Origin: Boswellia sacra
Taxonomy: Eukaryota > Streptophyta > Magnoliopsida > Sapindales > Burseraceae
Direction: 5' to 3'
NCBI GenBank assembly: GCA_013180625.2
Contig: SNVD02013723.1
Location: forward strand, 744,001-808,000
DNA: 64,000 nt
The translations under genes and the position numbers were made by a program. Shown here piece by piece: positions 23,579 to 35,440 of the stretch. The number at the start of each line of letters is the position of its first letter. The first letter of the stretch is position 1. The notes beneath the pieces are model-generated. The model did no database searches. It worked only from the letters and a program-made list of their open reading frames with translations, and was not told the DNA's origin.

Positions 23579-26500
23579 AAATTACAGCTTTTAACTTGGA
23601 TATAGTTAGCCAGTTTTGTCTCTTAAAATGTACAGAATCAAAGTTCATTTGAAAAGTGTTCACCTTCAAGTGGAAAGTGCCTGATTAACGAGAACTTCTA
23701 CATGCTGATGCATAAGCTGATGTCTCAAACCAACTATATGCATAAGAGGAAAATGAATTGGGTTTTGATGCAGGGAACGCTCTGAAAGTAGAAGCCAGTT
23801 ATATTGGCCCCCTTGCTAGTAGTATCTATAAGTCCAAGCACTTTTTTTTTGTCCTGCGTTCTTCAATACACTTTTCCTTCTTTTGCGTTCCCTCATAACC
23901 CCACGTCCCCACCAATTCCAATCTAAATGAAATGATGAGCAAATTTCGCTAGGAGTTGAACATCATTATAGAGCCATCAGTGCCGATTTGTTGTGTACAC
24001 CTCTTCAACTTTAAAACGTTGTTAGATTAATATTTATAGGAAGAACAAGGTTACAATAAACAGTAGCTTGAAATTGTAAATCTTTCAATCTGTGATTCCA
24101 ACTGCAATGCACTGCAACCATTTAGTCACTATCTTGAAACTTGCTACTTCTTACCAATCGCCAGTTAACAAGTCTAGGTTATTATCTGATGATTATGACC
24201 CATAGTTGCCACTGTTTTGTGTCAATTAGTGAGTTAGTTAATTTATGCAGTTTGATTTATGTAAAGCAGTACAGGAAATTATTGGAAAAGTCTGGCCAAA
24301 GTAAAATTAATAAGCATCCCTGTTTTTGGGGATTAGGGAAAGAGTTGCCCCCTAAAGTTATGCTGGTACACGCACACAACAAAAGTGTTCCAAAGCTAAT
24401 GATGGTGCTCTCTTTTTAACCTAAAAGTTGGATCAATGTCACCACAAAATTTGTGCAATATTGTTCTGGTTACAGGATCCGTGCGCCGTGTTTCATACTT
24501 CAATGTTTCTAACTCTAATTATTAAGAAAAGACTGATGTTTAATAACCATCTTAGGATGATCAACCATCTTTTCCCACACGAACACGTGATTTATTTTAT
24601 CATGTTTATAAGTTGCAAATAATTCATAAGCAATTCCAAGATAAATAGATAACCAACGACAGCTCTCATTAATCATTCATCTGTATCACCTTTGACAAAT
24701 CCCTGATCATTTTTCCAGCCTGCCTCTGTATCTGATCGTTTTGATTCCCAGCTGCGGTGTCCTACTCTTAGCAGTTTGCTTTATCTTATAATTACCACTA
24801 TAATGGGATAATGGGGATTCTATCTATTCAAACGCTCCTATACTTCTCTGAATGCTATCATTTTGGGGCGCCGGGCAGACCACAACGCCCACAATTTTCT
24901 CTAGAAATTAATGGTTATGCATAATTAAACATTGATGAATAGCTTCTATGTCCTTCCCGTAATTAAGTTAAAAGGATTTAAACTGGGCCTAAAGTTGTAC
25001 TGAATCTTAAATTACTGTCCACTTTACTTATTATTTTTGATAAAGTAGCTTTCATGCTTCTAATCTCGATGTAATCAGCTTAATTTATATGTTTTATTTG
25101 TCAACGATTAGGTGCTCAATCATTTGAAATCATTACTTAATACTTGATTACATATTCAGTCTGATGCTCATTAGGTTTCATTAATTTTGATTTTTGATTA
25201 ATATCACAGTTAAAAACTTTTGAGGAGTTTTGAGAGCTTTGTATGTATCCTGTGCATAAAATACAATACAGTGAGTTGAATATGTATAGTTTTGATGTTA
25301 TTATAAAAGTATTACTGACTAATTAATTTGGCTATTATTTGAAATCTCACCTCCTAATTGTTTTTATTATCAAGGAGTTGCTTAGTACAATTGTTCCTTA
25401 CAAAAATACTTTCAAATGAATATTTATTATTGGATGAATTATTGAGTCAGTGACATGCCATGTTAACTAGATTATTGCTATTGATCAGGCTATGATCGAT
25501 GTACATACATCCACAGTAATCATTTGAACTTAGCTAGCTTGTCATGTAAAGACATATAAATGAAAATTTCGAAGCTGCTTCATTATCTGGACAAAAATAG
25601 AAGGAAAATCTTGGTTGATTTGTTAGCTTATTTGAGTACAAATCATTTGGATTATAGGAAGAAAACAAACTGCTCTCTTAGAGATTGAAGCTTCTTAACT
25701 TTCAAGATCACTAATAGGGAGAAAGATGACATGGGATATTTCATGGGAGAATTTTGGCAGTAGGAATACTTGGTGAAAGAGAGAGCTGTGTACATGTCTT
25801 CTTTATGCACATCATCACGTGATATAATTGTAACTTGTACTAATATTTCATGCCAAAACCTGCTAAAGAAGCAGAAACTCATTCACACATCTGAGCCTCA
25901 TGGAGTGTTTTATGCTTGTCTGCGCTGGCTGCTGACAGAGTTTTGGTCTCCTCTCTCTTTCTCATGCATGCATGCATGTAGAATCATGGATGATGATATG
26001 GTCCCAAAGCGTGCCCACACGACGCTCCCTTATGAAACAATGAAGGTAATTTAACGTTGTCAGGATTGATGAAGTCTTTTGCTATTACTTGAATGCATGG
26101 CAGCAAAAGTCACAAGATGTTCAGAATAGGTTACAAATAGAGACTATTAATAGAGTTTTTCAATTTGAACAGTTACAATTTGTTAAAATCAGGTGATCAA
26201 TGTGATAATATAGAAATACTAAGATAAATATTCAAACTACCAAACGGAAGAAACCAACGGCTGCACATAACTGTGATCAACCTCAAACCCGGATACGGGA
26301 CTTCTCTAGAACACCTAAAAGTTGGATTAAATAATATTAATCTGGATTTTTTTTCAAACGGGAACTTTCTTAGAAGTGGACAAATGAGAATGGGGGTAGT
26401 AATTTGTACTACCAAATCAAAGTTCAAAAAAGAGCGGCTGATGATCATTTTGATTCAAATATCTGCTGGGACCCGGTTCAAGAATCAACAGAGAGAACTC

Positions 26501-27985
26501 GTTTAATTTCTCATTATGAGACACAAGAATTGGCTACTGCTAACTTTGCTGCAAAGCATGAAAAGCACTTTGATGAGTACAGTATATCAGTATCCTTAGC
26601 ATGCTATAGAAAGATATATATGAATATATATATATATTATGCAAAATATTTATGACATGTTATACATTACATGTTAATTGTTATTTGATTAAATTAATCA
26701 ATAATGTTTAAAAGTCCAACTAAACATTGGGGTAGGCAGACAATTATCAACTGCTCCGGTTCCTTGTCTAAAATGAGTAGGCAAGACTTTACCGAGTTGG
26801 GTTGAAATTTTAGAAATATAATACACATTATGTCATTTGCAGTGGAGTGAAATCAAATTCAATCACCTAATTAAGAGTTCAATCGACATCTTAAACAGTC
26901 TTACTCTTACCCCATGCAATAAATAACCTTTAATTGCCCATTAAGCCTTCGTCATTTTTCTTCCTTTTCTTCGCCTTTTTAAGTGGGTGGCGGTGGGGTG
27001 GCGTTGTATACTTTTTTTTAATGGAGATGGAGAAGAGGAGCGTCTGCATAAATGGACCTTTTTAGGACCCACGAGCAGCCCAATCTTGCCGGCCATTTGC
27101 TTTGTCTTTTCTAAAGTCCTACCGGCCAACCTCTCTTTGGGGGTTCTCAGTCAATAGTTGATGTCTTAAAGCTTCGAATATAATGAATATATCTTCATTT
27201 GCAATTACTTTAACACCCCTCCCATACCCCCACAACATTGTTTAGTTACGAAAACATAAAAATGTTTCAAATGTTATTGAAAATGCTTCCCATTTCAAGA
27301 ATCATGCAGCATCAAAGAGTAATCAAAATGCACTGACATATATAAAAACAACTACAACTACTGCTAACTAGATTGGATCTAAACGCCTCTTATTTCATTT
27401 CATTTCATTATCGAACATGTTGTCAAATGCATTTTAAGAGGACAAAAATGTATTGGGGATGTGTCGATACTGCCAAAGTTTACATTATGGCAAGATGGGT
27501 AGAGGTCTAATCATTCATCTTCAAGAAGGCGTGATGCTTATCCACATAACGGAAGGCTATTTCTGTCCTTACCGAGGCCAAGAATGGGGTAGAACATCTA
27601 ATCGAACAATATTTTAGAGCCTTAAGAAATGAGTAACTAGTCAGTTTGGCATACGTAGATTCCCATGTTGCAAATGTCATAATTCAAAACAGAAAATGCC
27701 TCACAGGGACCCTTTAAATTTGATATATCTTTTGTTAAATCACTGTTACAATAAACAAAAGGGCCACCCACTAAGAAACCAGAATAAACAAAACCAGGTA
27801 GGATCTTATATTGGTTTGTCTTAAAGGAATTCCTCTTCTTTGTGATGTAAGTTCCACTCATTCCAAACAAATCACAAGAAAAACTACTTTTCTTCCAGAG
27901 CTTGAACACCCTCCCAAGGGAGGAAAACCCTCAATTTTCCTCCTTTCGTCCTGATGCTTCCTGAAGTTATGATTTTTCTGTGAAG
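23579..27985. other. Long intergenic region (4.4 kb) before the calmodulin-binding gene
   Basis: Contains the 3' UTR of the TPR-like gene, then AT-rich sequence without a supported gene. A CACGTG G-box core occurs near 25816. The short frames at 24141-24419, 25770-26054 and 26273-26655 match no family I recognise. The last several hundred bases probably hold the promoter and leader of the next gene, including the small upstream ORF at 27954. Confidence 0.4.
27954..27983 (+). promoter_or_regulatory. Upstream ORF of nine codons in the calmodulin-binding gene leader
   Basis: ATG at 27954 opens a frame MLPEVMIFL ending at TGA 27981-27983, two bases before the main ATG at 27986. If the transcript starts upstream of it, the uORF would be met first by scanning ribosomes. 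Seen directly; regulatory effect is inference. Confidence 0.4.
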
Positions 27986-30919
27986 ATGGTGCAAAGAAAG
28001 GTATCCAACAAGCTTGGAATCCAAGCTGATCATGTTAATAAATCCGAGAAGCGGTTGGTGAACCTCAAAGCATCTTCTTATCAGTACCAGGATGGCAAGA
28101 ACAGAGGACCTGACATGAAGAAGAAAATGAAGAAGTCAAGATCGATCAAGCTTTCAGATATTGAGAGCTTAAGATCACCATCACCTATCAGAAAAACTAT
28201 CTCACAACCAGGAAAGCCACCTCCTCTCAATGTTCCAGCCGCGGCAGGCACTCCACAGAAGCAGTCTCCGATAAAAACAACAGTTTATGGGTCACCAAAT
28301 TACATGAAGTCTACCAGCAGTTCAGAGGCTAGAAAGGATAGTTCTCAGGTGAGTTCCCGGTATTCTCTAAGTGGCTCAGATAGCAACAATCTGCGTCAAA
28401 AAAGCTTGAGTAATTCAAAACATAGCTCTGGTTCTAGTAACAAACCTGCAAGAACTTTAACAAAGTCATCTAGTTTGAAGCTGGTGAGGACTTTAACGAA
28501 GACTCCCAGTTTCAAGCCGGTGAGAGCTTCTGCGAAAAGATGTTCCAGAGTTGTTATCTGTGCAGATGTGAATGCACAGAGAGCTACTTGTTCTTCTACT
28601 TTGAAGGACTCAAAGTTCCCGGAATATCTTGAGCTTAATCCAGGGGCAACGGAAGCTGAAGGAACTTCAGCAACGAAAGTTTGCCCCTACACTTATTGCT
28701 CTCTTAATGGTCATCACCACACTCCTTTGCCACCATTGAAACGCTTCTTGTCGGCAAGGAGGCGACTGTTGAAGACTCAGAAAAGCATGAAACTGGAAGC
28801 TCTATCCCCGCGTAGAGTCAAGCCTGTTGGTGAGAAAACAGAAAAAATTGATGCAGGGAAGCTGCTTTTTGATGAGAAGCTTGCATGTAAAGAAGGAGAT
28901 TCGGATTGCTTACCCAGGTCTCTTCTGATGAAAGAAGGAAGCATGGGTTTTTTCATCGAAATCTATGCTAAAAATAATTTAGGCAGAGCTGAGTCTCTTT
29001 TTGGAGGCTGTGACGAAGCAAAAGTTGAACACGACAATGACAAGCAAGTTGCTGAGAGCTTATCTGATGGATCACCACACTCTGAGATTGATTTCGAGGA
29101 GAATCTTGATCGTGACAGTGACATCGTTTCAAGAAGAGTTGATATGACACAGGGTTTTCCTGAAGAGCAGAAAATTGAAGATCCAGAAGAAGCTGTGCCA
29201 GAAAGCTTTTACAATGGAATTGACTTTGAAGAGGATTGCAATTCCAGCAACCAAGGGACTGATAGTATTTCTGAAGCCACTGATATGGAGTGGGAGGAGG
29301 GCCAATATTCTACCTCAGAGACAGACACTGAAGCGAATTGTTCAACAGAAAATGATAATGAATCTGGTTTAGATGCTGGGGATTTACCAGAAATCAAGAA
29401 TCGTGATTTTTGTGATGAATCCATCATTCAATTAGACAAAATTATTATTATTGATTGCTGTGAGGAGATTGTGGCTGATGAAGTCCTCGAAAAACCAAGT
29501 GCATGTTTCAGTCCGGAACATGAGGAGACTAATTCTGAAATGGATGTCATACGCCAGAATCCAGAGAGTACCGAATCGAGCCAAGCATCTGACAGCGTAG
29601 TTTTTGATCAAAAACCTTCCATGGAGGAAGATAAGACAGACCTGGTTAAAGCTATGGTTATTTCAGCAGGGACAGAGGAGATAATTGTAGAACCTGTAGC
29701 TTCCAGTGAGCAGATTCAAAATAAGAACAGAGTTCCTGAAGCAGATGATGAAATTCCTGAAACACGTTCACAGAAGTATAAATCTCTTCAAGATGATAAC
29801 ATGAGTGTGATGCTTCACAACCATATCTCTGATGCTCTTCAGAATTCAGATAAAATTGATCGGGTTCAGGTTGTAATAGGGAATGGTTGCAATGGCAGCC
29901 AGCAGCACGGGGATCCAGAAGGAGATCAAACTGTGGCCATCAATGAGTTTGATCTAGGGAAGGAAATACTCAACAGTGAAGCTGGAACTCAAACGGAGGA
30001 GAAAGAACAAGTTGTTGTCACCAAAAGATCAATTGGAGTCCAAGTTGATTTTAGTCTAGTTGTTATTACCAAAGTATCTGTTGGAGTCCAGGCACCGAAG
30101 GATTTCTGTGAAGCATGTATAGGTGATGCTAAAGTGGATGAGGAGCAAAATCACATGATGGATGCCTCTTGCCAGCTTAAAGACTTTGCTGACGATGTTA
30201 GTTCGAATCTAGATAGAGTTGATGAAATCCTACATACTGAAGATCAAGAACATACATTGGAGAGTGAGTATGATAGCACGAATTTTTGTGACAAACAGAA
30301 CTTTGAGGAGAAAGATGAAGAGAAGGATGATGTAAAGAAGTCTAAAAAGCCAAGTTCCGAGGATTCTGAGGAGCAGAGTGATTCAAGGATGTATAAAGTC
30401 AGTTTGGCTGAGAGCAGTGTAGAAGAAACTGAGAAAATGGAAGTGGAAGATAGCACCGTATCAGATTTAACTGGAACATTCCCTGTGACAGATGGTAATG
30501 CCATCCCTGAATTTGAGAGCACATCAGTTCTTTCAGAAAGCAAGTCCAAACAAGAAACGCCAAGCTCCTGTGGCAATCAGAAATGGATAGTCAGACCCAA
30601 GAGACCTCTCGATGATGAGAAGGAAACCAGGGATTTCAACCCACGAGAACCAAATTACCTGCCTGTGGTTCCTGTTCCAGATGCCGAAAAGGTCGATCTC
30701 AGGCATCAGATGCAGGATGAGAGGAAAAGTTCTGAGGAATGGATGGTTGATTATGCACTCAGAAAGGCAGTCACCCAACTTGCTCCTGCTAGGAAGAAAA
30801 AGGTGGCACTACTAGTTGAAGCTTTTGAAACAGTAATGCCAACACCTAAATGGGAAGCACACCTGAGGCATTCTTCAGCAGCCTTTGCTCCTGGAAGACC
30901 AATGCAAGCTTGCAGCTAA
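27986..30919 (+). CDS. Plant calmodulin-binding domain protein
   Basis: Intronless 977-residue protein. The first about 300 residues are basic and Ser/Lys-rich, with a conserved block around VCPYTYCSLNGHHH and PPLKRFLSARRRLLKTQ that is typical of this plant family. The middle (about 310-860) is long, acidic and probably disordered. The C-terminal about 100 residues form the plant calmodulin-binding domain (REPNYLPVVPVPDAEKVDLR, then EEWMVDYALRKAVTQLAPARKKKVALLVEAFETVMP), whose basic amphipathic helix is the expected Ca2+/calmodulin contact. Members with this single C-terminal domain resemble Arabidopsis PICBP-related proteins. The start is the ATG at 27986; the frame opens two codons earlier only with GTG. 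A GTAACT site and a CAG/GTGATG junction after the stop suggest a 3' UTR intron (about 30942-31051). Confidence 0.85.
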   Translation: MVQRKVSNKLGIQADHVNKSEKRLVNLKASSYQYQDGKNRGPDMKKKMKKSRSIKLSDIESLRSPSPIRKTISQPGKPPPLNVPAAAGTPQKQSPIKTTVYGSPNYMKSTSSSEARKDSSQVSSRYSLSGSDSNNLRQKSLSNSKHSSGSSNKPARTLTKSSSLKLVRTLTKTPSFKPVRASAKRCSRVVICADVNAQRATCSSTLKDSKFPEYLELNPGATEAEGTSATKVCPYTYCSLNGHHHTPLPPLKRFLSARRRLLKTQKSMKLEALSPRRVKPVGEKTEKIDAGKLLFDEKLACKEGDSDCLPRSLLMKEGSMGFFIEIYAKNNLGRAESLFGGCDEAKVEHDNDKQVAESLSDGSPHSEIDFEENLDRDSDIVSRRVDMTQGFPEEQKIEDPEEAVPESFYNGIDFEEDCNSSNQGTDSISEATDMEWEEGQYSTSETDTEANCSTENDNESGLDAGDLPEIKNRDFCDESIIQLDKIIIIDCCEEIVADEVLEKPSACFSPEHEETNSEMDVIRQNPESTESSQASDSVVFDQKPSMEEDKTDLVKAMVISAGTEEIIVEPVASSEQIQNKNRVPEADDEIPETRSQKYKSLQDDNMSVMLHNHISDALQNSDKIDRVQVVIGNGCNGSQQHGDPEGDQTVAINEFDLGKEILNSEAGTQTEEKEQVVVTKRSIGVQVDFSLVVITKVSVGVQAPKDFCEACIGDAKVDEEQNHMMDASCQLKDFADDVSSNLDRVDEILHTEDQEHTLESEYDSTNFCDKQNFEEKDEEKDDVKKSKKPSSEDSEEQSDSRMYKVSLAESSVEETEKMEVEDSTVSDLTGTFPVTDGNAIPEFESTSVLSESKSKQETPSSCGNQKWIVRPKRPLDDEKETRDFNPREPNYLPVVPVPDAEKVDLRHQMQDERKSSEEWMVDYALRKAVTQLAPARKKKVALLVEAFETVMPTPKWEAHLRHSSAAFAPGRPMQACS

Positions 30920-32190
30920 TGTTGGCTGCTGGGGTAAATAAGGTAACTTACTTCTATTCATTTGTATTTTTTACATTTTAAACTTTATAAAAACCTTTGC
31001 AACTCAATGTTGACGAATAATTCATTTCTTCTCTGCTGATTTGGTGTGCAGGTGATGATCACAGACTGGAGAGCAAGCCACACAGGCAGATAGCAACGAG
31101 TCAGGGAAGTAAAGAGTGTTATGCTCGCTAGCACGGTCCATTCTTTACGAGTAGGCTGCTTCAGAACCACTGCAACTGCAGTCAAAGCAGCTTGGCGGAG
31201 TGATGGGTAATGAAGGCTGAACTGTAGATACAGTTACTAGTGCTCCTAGGCTGGGCTGGTGAAGTAGAAGTGAAGAGTTTCTAGTTCAATAATATATGTA
31301 ATAACAGTACTAAGTTATGGTGTTCAGTTTTTTCGACTGGATGCCATGGGTGGTCTATGCTAATCGTATGTTCGTTGCAGGGGCCTCTTTGCCTCCAAAC
31401 ATTGATAATATTTTAATGTGTGTCTAGTTATGTACTAATGATCATCGGTTAACTCTATTTATGTTTAATTCATGACTACTGGTATCTATTGTGATAAGAG
31501 TTACAAATATTGTGAATTGAATTAAAAAAAAAAAATCATTCGTTATGCAATCAAAGTGAATTACACTTAGTTCTAATAAAACTGTAAAACTGAGAGATTA
31601 ACCAGTAAGAACATCAATCATTCCAAGCAGAAGCCATGAGAATATGAATAATCAGTCTCAATGACGATCGGGCACTGGAAAGCAAGAAGGAAAATACTAC
31701 TAGGAATGTGAATAAAGCAACAGAAAAATGCATGAAAATTTATGACGGCCACAATCTTATCAGAAGTTTCAATGTCTTCCAGGCTAATTATAATAGCAAT
31801 TGCGAGTGCTACAGTCAGATGACAATATAACCCATGATACCAAGTTTGTACCAACATCAGTATCAGTCCAGAAACGAGTTTGAAAACGTACACCATGATT
31901 ACTTACTATCTCTAAGCTCCACCATCTGATAAACGTACTAAGAAATGTGCTATAAGATTTCCAACTAAATTCAGTATAAGAACCATGAATTATTTGTGCA
32001 TGTCATCAATCGTAGACTATATGAAGTATGAATTTCTTTCTAATAATCAGATTCTACAAAATTTTCTCTGAAACAATTAGATTCAACAAAAATTGCGGCC
32101 GTTAGTACCGGCAAATTACTTCCATTACATAGTTTTTCCACTACAAACTATTATATCCTAAATGAGTTGTGCACAAAGTAATTACTCCAA
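30920..32190. other. 3' flanks of convergent calmodulin-binding and YAE1 genes
   Basis: Holds the 3' UTR of the calmodulin-binding gene to roughly 31300-31400, then non-coding sequence up to the YAE1 stop at 32191. No supported coding frame or repeat. Confidence 0.45.
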
Positions 32191-33913
32191 CTATTTGTGA
32201 ACTGCTAAATGTACTTCAATTGCAGGAGTTTGAAGAAGCAGCGACTGAAGCTCTTCACAGTGACTTTCAAGTTGGTTGTACTCTGAAATTTGCTCTTGCA
32301 GACCTGCTAGGCTGGAGCTAGCCTCGGAATTATCAGTGTCTTCCAGTACTTTGCTTGTCACTACTTCATCATGAAACAACTTAAGTGCATCTGCAGTTGA
32401 AAGAGAATGCACAGATTCGTACAAGTCCTGAAACTTGTTTCTGTTTTCTTGTGTTTCTACCAAAATCTCTTTCAGCTCATCAGGCAGGCAGGCCAATGCA
32501 CTTCATATGGGTCAAGAGAAACCATACAAATGAGTAAAAAAAATCAAATCCCTTCAAATAAAAAGGATAAAAGAGGAGTCTTCGCCTTGACATCAATGCA
32601 CCACAATATTTACTGGATTTGTTGCTAAAATATTGGTATTAAAGTCGAAACTACTGGCAAAGCCAGTGAACCAAGGAAATGAAAGAATTTTTTTCTTTAT
32701 CTTATTTTTAATTTTTACCTGGTAACACCTCTAACAAGACCCCAATTGTATCCCGAAGGAAACGATTGCTTAAAGCCGATATTAAATCCCTCTTGTGAAG
32801 AAGCTTCTTTCCCTGCTATAAGGCCATCACGGTATCCAATCTGAAATTTATCAAGCATGACAGTGACATGGGTTATAAAGAAAGTAAAACCACAAGTTTT
32901 AAAAACAAAATGAACTTCATCTTGTCAAATTACTGTGTGAAATTTATAATGCCTGTTCTGCCACTCCCGTTCCAAGTCAGATTCTTTATTCAATTCCTCA
33001 TCAGAATTACCCCAAAACAATCCATCCCCATCCTTCAAATCTTCTTCATCACAACCTGAAACTAATCAATTTATCAACATTCATTTTTTATGAAGTGACC
33101 AATACAGAAAGCAAGCTGCATCTCGCCAACCTAAAGAAGATGTCCTTCAAATACCAACAGTGAGCCTCTGGCGGTTTTATAGTTGAATACTTGTAAGCTC
33201 CAAAGAAAGAAGAAAAATGCTAGGCTCATGACTACATAATTGTGCTGTATGTATCACGAAGAGTAATTAAGGAGCAACAATATCCCAAAGATTCATCTAG
33301 ATCTACATCTAAATCTACATACCACGTTCACTCATTTATTTTATTCTGAAATAGAACAAGGAGAAAGTGCAATTAGAAAAGAAAGGTAGCATAATTTAGT
33401 AGTTTCTTTTCACATATAAGCACCAACAAAAAGATCCAAACTTGTGTAAACAAAGACTTGGATGCCCAACAATTCACAAATCCTTTCCAGCATGCCACAG
33501 CCTCAAAGCTCAAAAGACTCCCAACAAACCAAAAATAAGAGACCATAATTCATGTACTGTCCATCTATGATAATGCAAAGGTAGATTATCCAAGTTTCAC
33601 CATTCCTTTACCCATCTATGGCTGCTACTGAAAATGAAAAATAACCCAAAATATAGCAGACATCACCCAGAAAAGAAAGAAAAAGATAACTATGCTCATT
33701 TCATCCAACGGAAACAGAACATACATGTAAGCTAACTACTACTAAAACTTTTCCCGTAAATTCTTAATCTAGTGAGAAATATAAAATTAATTAATAATTA
33801 TACATAATTGACATCATATGAAACTTACCATTTGTGACTGAAGCAGGATCCAGTTCTATTTTTGATAAATGCAAAGTTTCAGAGTAGAGCTCCTTAGCAA
33901 AACTTCCATCCAT
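32191..33913 (-). CDS. YAE1: YAE1-family protein (deca-GX3 motif)
   Basis: Four coding exons: 33913-33829, 33055-32934, 32840-32719 and 32500-32191, summing to 639 nt (212 aa) in frame with GT-AG introns. The start is MDGSFAKELYSETLHLSK. Exon 3 encodes residues 70-110 with a glycine nearly every fourth position (GYRD GLIA GKEA, then GFNI GFKQ, GYNW GLVR G): the deca-GX3 motif of Yae1/Lto1 proteins. In yeast, Yae1 with Lto1 acts as an adaptor delivering cytosolic Fe-S clusters to the ABC protein Rli1; a similar role here is inference from the family. The C-terminal half is helical and acidic. A CAG acceptor at 33922 just before the ATG implies a 5' UTR intron; a donor at 35440 in CT-rich (minus strand) leader-like sequence is the likely partner. 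Confidence 0.82.
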
Positions 33914-33984
33914 CTATGCCCCTGAAAACTTTGAAAAAAAAGAAAAAGTTAGGACTAATCAAAAGGGTTTTCTCCAAAACCATT

Positions 33985-34710
33985 AAGAGTTTTATGTAGC
34001 TTAATTTTATGAGAAGCGCTAGCAATTTAAGGGTAAAGAGGGGTTTGCCACTTAGTTTGAGGAGGAGAATGTGGCAGTGGCACCTTATATACGCAGTTGT
34101 AATGACGAGGAATCTTTAGTTGTTCTTCATTCAAGATGACTTATTTAGGGCTTCAAGCAAGTTAGTGTGAATACTTTATATAAAATAAAAGAATAAATTA
34201 TTAATTTTCGTATGATTAATTTATGAGTTATTTTAATTAAAGATGAATTTATAAATAAGAAAAATATAAAAAAAATGTTATTTGTTTAGTTCAACGGGAA
34301 AGGACAATCATAATTAAATTTTCGGTGGGCCCAAATAGAAATGGGTTTGAACCCGGTCCAATTAGCCCATCATAAAGTTAGGCGGTAAATTAACCCGGTC
34401 CAATACAAAATATGGTGCAGCTTGCGTTAACTGAAAAAATGAGCACTTTAACAGGAGAAAAGCTTGGGTACATCCGCTGCAGTACGGCCCAGCATGTGCC
34501 ACATAGGCATATCACCCTTACCTGGTGCCTATGTGGTGCTCTTTGGTTGCATCCGCTGCATTCGCTGCAATGCAGCGGATGTATCCAAGTCTTTCTCCTT
34601 TAACAGACAAAAACACTCCATTTCCAGTGTTCTTCACTGGTTCTTCTCGTAGACCGAAACAAAACCCTAACTATTCAAAATTTTCATATAAAACCTTAGA
34701 TATAATTTTT
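33985..34710 (+). repeat. Inverted copy of the AQR promoter/leader (right copy)
   Basis: Reverse-complement match, by eye about 90%, to 13764-14334. The telo-box (34662-34670) and site II motifs (about 34326 and 34364) are retained. After removal of the inserted 145-bp MITE and its duplicated target, the copy is about 574 bases against 571 in the original, so the ends are colinear. The copy stops short of the AQR ATG. Confidence 0.85.
34454..34598. mobile_element. 145-bp MITE with 28-bp terminal inverted repeats
   Basis: Left end GGAGAAAAGCTTGGGTACAT and the complement of the right end GGAGAAAGACTTGGATACAT continue together through CCGCTGCA, with three mismatches over 28 bases. It is flanked by TTTAACA (34447-34453 and 34599-34605; extendable to 8 bases with the preceding C), and the undisturbed AQR copy shows a single site (ttaaca). 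A second internal palindrome (gccacataggca and tgcctatgtggt) would fold it into a hairpin. The 7-8 base duplication suggests a hAT-related family. Confidence 0.85.
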
Positions 34711-35440
34711 AGCTAAACCTTTCTACTGCAAATGGTCTTCAAACATTTCAAGCATCAAGCAAGATAACAGAATTAAAACTCTAACCACATATCTCACCTG
34801 ACGTTCCCATGGAGCAAACAGACATCAAATATCAAGAAATAAGCGGCCAAAATGCCACATTAAGCATAGAACAATAACCAAACAACCAATATTTCATGTG
34901 AACTCAAAACCCCCACTGCAATAACTTATCAATTGACACAACTCATTTTAAACAAATAAGAAGACTCTATGGACATTCACAATTCAATCAATCAAAATAC
35001 CAATTAAACATAAATTTTGTGGAAACTCCAATTCAAATCTCAGCTGTATAACAAACAAAAACCAACAGCAACTCAGAAGATTTAACAAAGATGTTCCTGC
35101 AAGCTCAATGGGAAAAGACTCCACGAAAGGAAACAAATTAGAAAACTAAATATCAGAACAAAGACCAGATAGCTACTCATCTTCCGAAGGTAAAGCTGTA
35201 TAAGAAAGGCCTTCCTTGGGAATGATAGCATCAACACCAACACCCAGAAACGAAAGAATCAACATATATATACACACAACATATACCCAATAATCAAATT
35301 GAACCAAAGATTACAGAGACAATAATCAACATATACCCAGATTAGAAAATAATTAAAATCGAAATCCAAGAGTAGGAGATGAATGTGAGAGGATTAGCAA
35401 GGAGTTTAAAGAGTTTACAGAGAGAGGGAGGTGAAAGTAC

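Larger units (their letters stand above)
33922..35440 (-). other. Probable leader intron of the YAE1 gene, carrying duplicated promoter and MITE
   Basis: Minus-strand donor CATCAG/GTACTTTC at 35440 and acceptor TTTTCAG/GGGCAT at 33922 frame a 1.5-kb segment. A second donor (GTCAG/GTGAGAT) at 34797 could end an alternative leader exon. The AQR-promoter copy (33985-34710) lies inside. Splice sites are seen; actual use needs transcripts. Confidence 0.45.

Noticed and set aside
25981..26003. Stretch agaatcatggatgatgatat, resembling miR172
   Set aside because: Several mismatches, and no complementary arm was found within 150 bases on either side, so no precursor hairpin.
26197..26655. Overlapping short frames on both strands
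   Set aside because: No domain, splice pattern or similarity I can support; probably chance frames in AT-rich DNA.
26941..27129. Minus-strand 62-codon basic frame
   Set aside because: Short, composition-driven (Lys/Arg from AG/CT-rich DNA), with no family features.
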